Assembly (NCBI GenBank): GCA_964634675.1
Contig: CAZWLH010000031.1
Location: 1 to 16,402 of the forward strand
Source: UMGS172 sp964634675
GTDB taxonomy: Bacteria; Bacillota; Clostridia; Oscillospirales; Acutalibacteraceae
Length of the DNA: 16,402 nt
Reading direction: 5' to 3'
Numbering within the stretch: position 1 is the first letter of the stretch; each line of letters starts with the position of its first letter. The translations under genes and the position numbers were made by a program. The notes below the pieces were generated by a model, which saw nothing but the letters and a program-made list of their open reading frames with translations, was not told where the DNA came from and searched no databases. This document shows, piece by piece, positions 7,520 to 14,040 of this stretch.

Positions 7520-8243
7520 TTTCCCTTTTAATATATTTTTCGTTTGTCAATGCTTCGAAGGAGGTTTTGACCGCTTCCTCACTCATATCGCATTCCAGAT
7601 GATAGGTCGGTATTTCGGTCAAAAATTTGTCAAGCAGATCGACAAGCAATTCGGTTCTTTCGGCGTTTACCGGCATTACGGTCTGCCGCATTATGAACGG
7701 GATGGACTCACCGACCGTGGCTCGACGGATAGCGTTTTCCTTGCCTCTGTAAAGCAGTACGGCACCGCCGAGCGGCACTGCCACATCACTGTTAAGGGCG
7801 GTTTTACCGCTCCAAGGAGTGCCTATTGCGTAAAACTTTCCGTCGATCATTCTCACCGCCGGCTTATCGTCGTTTATGTATTCGACACCGTCGATATATT
7901 TTTGCCAAAGCGAGGTATGCGTGGATTTTCCCGTGCCGCAATCGGCCGAAAAAATATACGCTTTCCCACCGTATGAAATGCAGGAGGAATGAAGCATAAA
8001 GCCGCCGAAGGCCAACAGCTTAACATAAAATACACAACCCGAGCCGAGGTATTCGATCATTTCGTCGGATGCTCCCGGATTTTCGGCCTTGGAAGCCTGT
8101 ATCTGCTCGGCGGTGGTGTTTATCACCATATCGGGCTCTCCGTCAAAATCGTATCGGTATTTTTCACATCTGCTTCTGAGCAGCTCGTACCACACGGTCA
8201 TTTCGACACGCAAGCCGGCAATAAGATATCTTTCGACGGTCAT
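7506..8243 (-). CDS. HPr-kinase-like P-loop protein
   Basis: A 245-residue protein related to the C-terminal catalytic domain of HPr kinase/phosphorylase. It lacks the full N-terminal domain of true HprK and is shorter (HprK is about 310 residues). Visible motifs: the Walker A loop SADCGTGKST (99-108, with K106), preceded by the strand pair MLHSSCISYGGKAYIF; the acidic motif INDDKPAVR (123-131), in the position of the HprK DD motif; and GTPWSGK (141-147). Paralogues of this kind occur in Firmicutes, often near peptide-modification genes such as those with PqqD domains, but none is seen here. The substrate is unknown; it may be a protein-Ser or small-molecule kinase. It is the first gene of the operon and overlaps rlmB by 14 bases. 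The frame is also open to ATG 8258, but GGAGGT lies inside that extension and points to ATG 8243. Confidence 0.78.
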   Translation of the reverse strand: MTVERYLIAGLRVEMTVWYELLRSRCEKYRYDFDGEPDMVINTTAEQIQASKAENPGASDEMIEYLGSGCVFYVKLLAFGGFMLHSSCISYGGKAYIFSADCGTGKSTHTSLWQKYIDGVEYINDDKPAVRMIDGKFYAIGTPWSGKTALNSDVAVPLGGAVLLYRGKENAIRRATVGESIPFIMRQTVMPVNAERTELLVDLLDKFLTEIPTYHLECDMSEEAVKTSFEALTNEKYIKRENENG

Positions 8244-8248
8244 AATAC

Positions 8249-8254
8249 ACCTCC
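8249..8254 (-). promoter_or_regulatory. Shine-Dalgarno site deciding the start of the HPr-kinase-like gene
   Basis: GGAGGT on the minus strand is 5 bases before ATG 8243. It falls within codons 2-4 of the longer frame starting at 8258, which has no such site upstream of it. The shorter start is therefore preferred. Confidence 0.75.
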
Positions 8255-8276
8255 GCATAATACTGTCATTCTATCC

Positions 8277-8290
8277 TATTATATATAATA
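8277..8290. repeat. AT-only perfect palindrome between divergent genes
   Basis: TATTATATATAATA is a 14-base perfect palindrome in the divergent region between the kinase-like gene and enolase. It contains a TATTAT -10 for the minus strand and a TATAAT (8284-8289) for the plus strand. The plus-strand -35 (8261-8266, TACTGT) is weak, so its use as the enolase promoter is only possible. Confidence 0.5.
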
Positions 8291-8313
8291 TATCCTCCGA
8301 GCCGAAAAGTCAA
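8285..8313 (-). promoter_or_regulatory. Promoter of the kinase-like/rlmB/ATPase-like/ligase operon
   Basis: On the minus strand TTGACT (8313-8308) and TATTAT (8290-8285) are 17 bases apart. Each differs from consensus by one base. The predicted start is about 35 bases upstream of ATG 8243. No other promoter-like site is evident down to 2698, so the downstream genes probably depend on it. Confidence 0.65.
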
Positions 8314-8376
8314 CGACTTTCGAGCAAAGGCGGCAACGAAAATTTCAAGCAGTCGAAGCTTCAAGTATTTGTGTAA

Positions 8377-8392
8377 ACCGAAGCTTTTCGGT
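8377..8392 (+). promoter_or_regulatory. Small hairpin in the enolase leader
   Basis: ACCGAA and TTCGGT form a 6-base stem with a GCTT loop, ending 29 bases before the enolase start. It is not followed by a T-run. It may be only a minor leader structure. Confidence 0.3.
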
Positions 8393-8421
8393 CAAAATTT
8401 CTATTAAAGGGAGGAATTTTT

Positions 8422-9645
8422 ATGATAGCTGAAATCAAAGGATATGAGGTGCTCGATTCAAGGGGCAATCCGACCGTCGCAGCCGAAACCGTGTTGAGTG
8501 ACGGCTGCCGTGCCGTTGCAATCGCACCGTCGGGTGCCTCTACTGGTCGGTTTGAGGCGTTCGAGCTGAGGGACGGCGGAAAACGCTTCGGCGGTATGGG
8601 TGTAAGAAAAGCGGTGAAAAATATAAATTCGGTGATCGCTCCGGCTTTGAAAAAAGCGGGAACACTCAATCAGAAAAAGCTCGACCTTGAAATGTGCCGT
8701 CTTGACGGTACCGAAAACAAAAGCCGACTCGGTGCGAATGCAATATTGGCGGTATCGCTGAGTATTGCACGTGCCGCCGCAAGACACTACCGTGTGCCGC
8801 TTTACCGCTACATCGGAGGAATAAGCGGCCCGTCGCTGCCGGTTCCGATGATGAACATTTTAAACGGCGGCGCACACGCCGCAAACAACGTAGATATTCA
8901 GGAATTTATGATAGTGCCACGCACCGAAAGCTTTTCGGAAAACCTCAGGATCGGTGTCGAAATATACCGCGCCTTGGGGCAAATCTTAAAATCCCGGGGA
9001 AAGCTTTCGGGTGTCGGCGACGAGGGCGGCTTCGCACCGAGGCTTTCAAACGACCGTGAGGCTATTGAGTATATTTTAGGCGCCATAGACAAAGCAGGCT
9101 ATTCGACCGACACGGTAGGTCTTGCACTCGACGTTGCCTCAAGCGAATGGTACGACGGCCGAGCGTACAAGCTTCCGAAGAGCGGAGAGGTGCTTGACAG
9201 CAGTGAGCTTATTGAAAAAATAGCCTCTCTTTGCCGTGATTATCCGATAATATCGGTAGAGGACGGACTCGGCGAAGAGGATTACGACGGGTGGCAAGAA
9301 CTGACGGACAAGCTTCGGGACAGGACTATGCTTGTAGGGGACGACCTGTTTGTCACAAATCCCGAGCGGCTCGAATTCGGTATAAAGCAGGGTCTCGGCA
9401 ACGCCGTGCTCGTAAAGCTGAACCAGATAGGTACGCTTTCCGAAACGCTCACGGTAATAAAAAATGCCAAGGCGGCGGGATATACCCCGATAATATCGCA
9501 TCGTTCGGGCGAGACCGAGGATACCTTTATAGCCGATCTTTCGGTCGCAGTTGCGGCACCGTTTATAAAATCGGGTGCTCCCTGCCGTACAGACCGCACC
9601 GCAAAGTACAACCGGCTGCTGAAAATAGAAAGCGAGCTTGCCTGA
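8422..9645 (+). CDS. eno: Enolase (phosphopyruvate hydratase), short divergent form
   Basis: Interconverts 2-phosphoglycerate and phosphoenolpyruvate in glycolysis. All expected active-site residues are visible: the mobile loop PSGASTG (36-42), H152 in the GGAHAAN segment, E161 in QEFMIVP, E201 in GDEGGFAP, metal ligands D237 (LDVASSE), E280 (SVEDGL) and D307 (VGDDLFVTN), the base K332 (VKLNQIGT), H360 in SHRSGETEDT, and K383 in FIKSGAPCRTDRTAKYN. At 407 residues it is about 20 shorter than the common 425-435. It ends KIESELA and lacks the usual C-terminal tail. Some normally fixed positions differ: the N-terminal PTVEVEV block reads PTVAAET, GQIKTG reads PFIKSG, and HADN reads HAAN. It should be active, but may be a paralogue of the main enolase. 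AGGGAGG lies 7 bases before the ATG. No clear terminator follows it. Confidence 0.93.
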   Translation: MIAEIKGYEVLDSRGNPTVAAETVLSDGCRAVAIAPSGASTGRFEAFELRDGGKRFGGMGVRKAVKNINSVIAPALKKAGTLNQKKLDLEMCRLDGTENKSRLGANAILAVSLSIARAAARHYRVPLYRYIGGISGPSLPVPMMNILNGGAHAANNVDIQEFMIVPRTESFSENLRIGVEIYRALGQILKSRGKLSGVGDEGGFAPRLSNDREAIEYILGAIDKAGYSTDTVGLALDVASSEWYDGRAYKLPKSGEVLDSSELIEKIASLCRDYPIISVEDGLGEEDYDGWQELTDKLRDRTMLVGDDLFVTNPERLEFGIKQGLGNAVLVKLNQIGTLSETLTVIKNAKAAGYTPIISHRSGETEDTFIADLSVAVAAPFIKSGAPCRTDRTAKYNRLLKIESELA

Positions 9646-9671
9646 AAACTCAATGACTTTTTTATAGGCAC

Positions 9672-9700
9672 TTGAAAATTTCGTATTGAAACGTTATAAT
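9672..9700 (+). promoter_or_regulatory. Promoter of the cohesin-like surface protein gene
   Basis: TTGAAA (9672-9677) and TATAAT (9695-9700) are separated by 17 bases. The start would be near 9707, giving a leader of about 80 bases. This makes the gene independent of the enolase upstream. Confidence 0.8.
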
Positions 9701-9740
9701 ATTATCGTATGAGACTGTTTAAAAAACAAAATCAACCTTA

Positions 9741-9763
9741 CGCCGGGTATCAGCCGCCCGGCG
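9741..9763 (+). promoter_or_regulatory. GC-rich leader hairpin before the surface protein gene
   Basis: CGCCGGG and CCCGGCG form a perfect 7-base stem around a 9-base loop, in the middle of the ~80-base leader and 14 bases before the Shine-Dalgarno GGGAG (9777-9781). There is no T-run, so it is not a terminator. It may stabilise the mRNA or affect initiation. It does not match a riboswitch class I recognise. Confidence 0.45.
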
Positions 9764-9787
9764 AATACATAAGCTCGGGAGAAATTT

Positions 9788-11323
9788 ATGAAAAAACTGT
9801 CGGCGTTTCTGTTATGTACCCTGTTTTCGATATTGCTGTTGGCTTCGGCTTCGGCTTCGACCGCACCGTATACCGAGGCAAGCGCTTCGACCTTGGCACT
9901 GAAGCGGGGCGATACGGTGACCGTCACCGTAAAGCTTACAAGCTGTGAAAAAATCAAATCAATGGGCTTGAAATTCTTATTCGATACCTCGGTTTTCGAA
10001 GCCGATCAGAAAAACTGCAAGTGGCTTTTGAAGGGCACCTCCATGGCCGATTTCGACGCTTCGAAAAGCAATGCCGCAATGACCTATTCCTCACTCAAAA
10101 CAACAAGCGGTGATATTTTCAAACTCACCCTCAAGGTCAAAAGCGATGCGTCCTTCGGCAATTATGAAGTGAAAATTATCCCTACCTTAAAAAATCCCGA
10201 TGGGGTTATCGACTGCAAAAGCTCGGGTGCGAAGCTTGTTATTTCTTGCACACATAGCTTTGACACCAAATGGAGCAGTGACAAAAACGGTCATTGGTAT
10301 AGCTGCTCGGTCGGCGGCTGTGACGGCAAGCTTGAGCTTTCGGAGCATATTTACGACAACTCCTGCGACAGTGAGTGCAACGTTTGCAATTACCGACGCA
10401 GTATAACCCACAGCTACGGCGATACCGGATGCGACGGCACATATCATTGGCAGGTCTGCACCGCTTGCGGCCACGCCTCCGACAAAGCGGCTCACACTCC
10501 TTTTGAAAACCATATGCCCGAATATATAAAGACCGCGGCCGATTGCGTATCGCAGGCGGTATACTTTAAAAGCTGTAAAATATGCGGCTTCAAAATGTCG
10601 GAAACCTTCACTTACGGCACCGTCGATTCGAAAAGACATAATGATACCTACACAGTCGGAGCCATCTCACCGACCGACGAGACCGACGGATACTCAGGCG
10701 ATAAGGTTTGCAAAAATTGCGGCAAAACGGTAAAGTCGGGCGAAACAGTCGAAAAAATAGGGCATAAGCCGTCAAAGCTCGAGGCAAAACCGGCCACAGC
10801 CGCCACGGAAGGAAATATTGAATGCTATTATTGCGTAGGCTGCAGACGATATTACTCCGACAGTCTCGGCACCGAAGAGATATCAAAGGAAACGGCGATC
10901 ATCGCAAAGCTTCCGCCCGAAATCACCGACGGAAACGGCTTGGAGCTCAAAGGTGACGGTTCGGTTGAAGCCGTGTTCCGTTCAAATGCTTCTTTTGGGG
11001 ATTTTTTGCGAGTCGAGCTTGACGGCAAAACGCTTGATATTTCAAGCTATTCGGCACTTGAGGGAAGCATAATCATAACCTTGAAGCCCGAGCTTATTTC
11101 CGCTTTGACCGCAGGACAGCACTCCCTCGGCATTGTTTCGGTATCGGGCACCGCCGTTGCGAATTTCACTGTAACCGCAAGCGAACCTGCCGCTTCCCTG
11201 CCGGCAAGCACCGAAAAGACGACGAATGACGATCTTTCACCTGCAATACCGATTATTTCCGCCTGTATAATACTTGCAGCCGCAGTTTCCGCCGTATTCG
11301 TAATAAAGCGTAAAAAGCACTGA
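9788..11323 (+). CDS. Secreted membrane-anchored protein with cohesin-like domain and Cys-rich module
   Basis: A 511-residue surface protein of unknown function. A signal peptide is clear (KK then a hydrophobic core, residues 1-~24, cleavage around ASAS). Residues ~28-152 resemble a cohesin-type beta-sandwich (LALKRGDTVTVTVKL, MGLKFLFDTSVFEAD, GDIFKLTLKVKSDASFGNYEVKI), a fold used for protein-protein contacts with dockerins and also found in non-cellulosomal surface proteins. Residues ~154-355 hold repeated His/Trp/Cys units (HW at 169-170 and 220-221; cysteine pairs 224/227, 263/266, 308/311 and 349/352), which may bind metal or form disulfides. A second beta-rich domain spans ~378-465. Then come a Ser/Thr/Pro linker, a transmembrane helix at ~485-506, and a KRKKH tail. 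No LPXTG sorting signal is present, so anchoring is by the helix. No dockerin-bearing partner is in the window. Confidence 0.75.
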   Translation: MKKLSAFLLCTLFSILLLASASASTAPYTEASASTLALKRGDTVTVTVKLTSCEKIKSMGLKFLFDTSVFEADQKNCKWLLKGTSMADFDASKSNAAMTYSSLKTTSGDIFKLTLKVKSDASFGNYEVKIIPTLKNPDGVIDCKSSGAKLVISCTHSFDTKWSSDKNGHWYSCSVGGCDGKLELSEHIYDNSCDSECNVCNYRRSITHSYGDTGCDGTYHWQVCTACGHASDKAAHTPFENHMPEYIKTAADCVSQAVYFKSCKICGFKMSETFTYGTVDSKRHNDTYTVGAISPTDETDGYSGDKVCKNCGKTVKSGETVEKIGHKPSKLEAKPATAATEGNIECYYCVGCRRYYSDSLGTEEISKETAIIAKLPPEITDGNGLELKGDGSVEAVFRSNASFGDFLRVELDGKTLDISSYSALEGSIIITLKPELISALTAGQHSLGIVSVSGTAVANFTVTASEPAASLPASTEKTTNDDLSPAIPIISACIILAAAVSAVFVIKRKKH

Positions 11324-11332
11324 AAACACGAC

Positions 11333-11372
11333 AAAAAACCGACCTTGAGAACGCTCCCAAGGTCGGTTTTTT
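11333..11372. terminator. Strong bidirectional intrinsic terminator
   Basis: AAAAAACCGACCTTG (11333-11347) pairs perfectly with CAAGGTCGGTTTTTT (11358-11372) around a 10-base loop. The GC-rich part is followed by six T on either strand. It lies between the convergent surface-protein gene, whose stop ends at 11323, and the aldolase gene, whose stop is at 11376, so it serves both. Confidence 0.95.
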
Positions 11373-11375
11373 GAT

Positions 11376-12338
11376 TTAAGCCTTTACAAGATGTATCGCA
11401 AAGCCGCCGATCTCATCCTTAAAGTATATGAATTTCGGCTTTCCGTCCGAGCCGTCAACGGCAGTTGAGTGATCAAACTCAATTCCCTGCGACTCAAAGA
11501 AGGTAACGGCACGTTCAACATCGGTGACCGACAGTGCAATGTGTCCGCGGCTTCCCATTCCGTTGAACTTCATAATTTCGAAAAAGCTTCCGGCAAAGAG
11601 TGACTTTTCACAGTCACTTACGCCTTGTCCCGTGATTTCCGCCAGCTTTTCGGCGGTGCATACCGCTTCGGCTTCGTCTTCGGAATTTATTCCGACGTGA
11701 ACCGGCTTGATATCAAGCATTTTGAGCACTGCTTCACGTGCAAGTGCGGTTATGCCGTCCCAATCCTCACTGCCGGTCATCGACTGAGGCACCATCCAGC
11801 TTCCGCCGCAGGCAATGACCTTCTTGAAGCTCAAATATTCGCCGAGGTTATCGGGACCGATACCTCCCGTGGGGATGAATTTCATATTCGGGAACGGACC
11901 CGACAGCGCCTTAAGCACCTTAAGACCGCCTGCGGCTTCGGCCGGGAAAAACTTCACGACCTCAAGTCCCATTTTTGCGGCAACGCTGACGTCGCTTGCA
12001 TCGGAGCAGCCGGGAGTTACGGGAATATTGTTTTCGATGCAGTATCCGACGACCTCGGGGTCAAAGCCGGGAGAGATAATATATTTTGCGCCGGCTTCGA
12101 CAGCGGCCTTGACCTGCTCGACCGAAATAACAGTTCCGGCACCCAAAAGCACGTCGGGCTCGGCTTCGGATATTCTTTTGATTGCTTCGGCGGCACAGGC
12201 AGTGCGGAAGGTGACCTCGGCAACGGGGATGCCGCCCTTTTTCAGAGCTCGAGCCAACGGTACTGCCTTTTCGGCAGAATCAATTTTTATGACCGGAACA
12301 AGTCCGACCTTGCTTATCTGTTCGATTATGGGATTCAT
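11376..12338 (-). CDS. eda: KDPG/KHG aldolase fused to a VOC (glyoxalase-like) domain
   Basis: Residues 1-~205 are a class I aldolase of the Eda family, which cleaves 2-keto-3-deoxy-6-phosphogluconate to pyruvate and glyceraldehyde 3-phosphate, or 4-hydroxy-2-oxoglutarate to pyruvate and glyoxylate. Key residues are present: E41 and R45 in VAEVTFRT, GAGTV (67-71), the Schiff-base lysine K129 in VVKFFPAEAAGG, and T157 in IPTGGIG. Residues ~212-320 form an extra domain not found in the ~210-residue Eda. Its two halves resemble the vicinal oxygen chelate fold (VHVGIN…FFEIMKF and GHIALSVTDVERAVTFFESQGI…FAIHLVKA). H214, E254, H266 and H316 are possible metal ligands. Its substrate is unknown. A ribosome-binding site (AAAGGA) precedes ATG 12338, 18 bases after the beta-helix gene. 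The aldolase part is sure; the second domain's function is inferred. Confidence 0.88.
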   Translation of the reverse strand: MNPIIEQISKVGLVPVIKIDSAEKAVPLARALKKGGIPVAEVTFRTACAAEAIKRISEAEPDVLLGAGTVISVEQVKAAVEAGAKYIISPGFDPEVVGYCIENNIPVTPGCSDASDVSVAAKMGLEVVKFFPAEAAGGLKVLKALSGPFPNMKFIPTGGIGPDNLGEYLSFKKVIACGGSWMVPQSMTGSEDWDGITALAREAVLKMLDIKPVHVGINSEDEAEAVCTAEKLAEITGQGVSDCEKSLFAGSFFEIMKFNGMGSRGHIALSVTDVERAVTFFESQGIEFDHSTAVDGSDGKPKFIYFKDEIGGFAIHLVKA

Positions 12339-12356
12339 TTTTCTGTCCTTTCCGTC

Positions 12357-14009
12357 TTAAAGCATATTAACGTTTGTGAGGTGAACCAGCTTATCCTTTG
12401 GCTTGGTCGTCACATTGCCGGTGATTACCGCATCATCGCAGTTCATAACGGCAATATCGTATTTCAGCGACTCGATATCTTCGCTGAAAAGATTTATCGA
12501 GCAGTTTTCAAAGCGGTTGTTTTTTATGTTAAGACCCTTGACTGCCAACGCAAAAACTCCGCTGTCACCCAAATTTCTGAAGGTATTGCCCTCGACCGTT
12601 ATATTTTCGTGAACTCCGGCAGGTGAATCGGTCAAGCCGGCATCGTGACGGCACTTTACGGCTATTGCACCGATATTCGACGGGCTCTTGGAATAGCCGC
12701 ATTTCTCGATGAGATTATTGCGTATGACGACATTTTTGCAGGGGCCGACCTCATGCCACTTTCTAATATCGGGCGAAAGTATCATAGCACAGCCCGACAT
12801 TCCGCTTATATGGCAATTTTCGACCGTGACATTCTCGGTCTGCAAAAGGAAGGCTCTTGCTCTTGTATTGTAAACGGCACAACCGTCGATATGTGTTTCG
12901 GCATAATATGCGGCATTGCCGACAATATTGCCCCTTTCAAAGCTTCCGAAGATCGTCTCATACCTGATATCACAGCCCTCATATGACAAAACCCTGACAC
13001 TTGCAACATGAGCGAAGCTTTCCTGCTCGTATATATTCAAAACATCTCCGGGCATTGCCCAATTTTTCGAGAGAAGATTTTCAAGTCTCAAATTCACACG
13101 GCCGTAAACGCATTTGAAGGTATTGTTCTCGGGATCGTTCTCGAAAACGGTGCCTGCGGTACTGTGCATATTGAGTGCATCGTCACCCATATTTTCAAAA
13201 TAGCAATCCTTCATATAAAGTTTGCCCGTAAGTCCCACAATGTGCATACCGTCGGCGTTCGAGGTGAATATCCGCTCGGAGCCGCTCGGCAATACAAGCT
13301 TGCAGCGTATAAAGCTGAAATCCTTGCATCGCGGCGAAATTACATAAACAAGTCCCGCCGCCGCATAAACGGTGAGATCACGCACCGTGCAGGTATCGAC
13401 ATTGGCGAAATCGATAAGAGAGGCCCCGTATTTCACGTGGCGTATGCAGACGAGCTGTCCCTGCTCGACACCGGCAATGTTTATGCCCGACTTTGCCGCC
13501 AAAATGCGGAAAACGTTGTTGCCCAAATATTCCTTCTCACATTCGCCGTAGGTCACAAGCTTATAATCGGGAGTGTACTCCTCATCGACCGAGTTAAAGG
13601 CCTCGAACCTCTCATTTCCGCTGCACTTGAAGCTGTCGAAGATCTTAAGCTCGAAGGTGCCGTTGTCACGGTCGATAGCAGTGACACGTCCGGCCATATT
13701 CGGTGAAACGTCATAATCGAAAAATAAATTTGCGATTTCCACATTCTTGCAGCCGACGACCGCCAAAGCGCCGTCAAGACCCGTAAGATCGGTATTGTCA
13801 AAATGCACCGAAAGCAGTGCTCCCTCGCCGTTCAGTGTGAAATCGCACTTGTTCTCAATGCGAATTCTTCGCTTTAAAGGATAAACGCCTCTTGTCAGCA
13901 CAAGCTCACTGCCGTCCGGCAATGAGTTGATTATCTGCTCAAGCCCTTCGGCACAGCAGTCAAGCTCGGATAGCTTAAAATCAAAGTCGGTAAGATAATG
14001 TTTTTTCAT
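12357..14009 (-). CDS. Right-handed beta-helix protein, GH110 (alpha-1,3-galactosidase)-like
   Basis: A 550-residue protein built of beta-helix coils (repeats of the type NVTVENCHI, NVVIRNNLI, NITVEGNTF, GLNIKNNRF). Two motifs recall the active site of GH110 galactosidases: TSNADGMHIVG (249-259) and MGDDALNMHST (274-284), with the Asp pair at 276-277. The segment NTRARAFLLQTENVTVENC with KWHEVGPCKNVVIRNN (about 381-432) also fits that family. Members release alpha-1,3-linked galactose from glycans. Catalysis is inferred, and it could instead be a related beta-helix hydrolase or lyase. There is no signal peptide, so it is predicted to be intracellular, unlike most known GH110 enzymes, which are exported. 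Its neighbour aldolase suggests a sugar-acid pathway. A GGAG lies 11 bases before ATG 14009. It is 31 bases after the CNNM gene and probably co-transcribed with it. Confidence 0.65.
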   Translation of the reverse strand: MKKHYLTDFDFKLSELDCCAEGLEQIINSLPDGSELVLTRGVYPLKRRIRIENKCDFTLNGEGALLSVHFDNTDLTGLDGALAVVGCKNVEIANLFFDYDVSPNMAGRVTAIDRDNGTFELKIFDSFKCSGNERFEAFNSVDEEYTPDYKLVTYGECEKEYLGNNVFRILAAKSGINIAGVEQGQLVCIRHVKYGASLIDFANVDTCTVRDLTVYAAAGLVYVISPRCKDFSFIRCKLVLPSGSERIFTSNADGMHIVGLTGKLYMKDCYFENMGDDALNMHSTAGTVFENDPENNTFKCVYGRVNLRLENLLSKNWAMPGDVLNIYEQESFAHVASVRVLSYEGCDIRYETIFGSFERGNIVGNAAYYAETHIDGCAVYNTRARAFLLQTENVTVENCHISGMSGCAMILSPDIRKWHEVGPCKNVVIRNNLIEKCGYSKSPSNIGAIAVKCRHDAGLTDSPAGVHENITVEGNTFRNLGDSGVFALAVKGLNIKNNRFENCSINLFSEDIESLKYDIAVMNCDDAVITGNVTTKPKDKLVHLTNVNML

Positions 14010-14040
14010 AATATCCGTTTCTCCATTTACCGTAAAGCGA

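Noticed and set aside
9646..9671. Terminator after enolase
   Set aside because: A T-run is present but no stable hairpin precedes it. Enolase may read through into the surface protein gene, which has its own promoter.
9709..9948. 79-codon open frame starting at the predicted transcript start and overlapping the surface protein gene
   Set aside because: It has no Shine-Dalgarno, its start codon sits at the predicted transcription start, and it overlaps a clearly real signal-peptide-bearing gene in another frame. It is more likely a chance frame.
13008..13706. 232-codon plus-strand open frame inside the beta-helix gene
   Set aside because: It lies entirely in the antisense of a gene with clear family motifs. 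It resembles no known protein, has no ribosome-binding site, and is a shadow frame.
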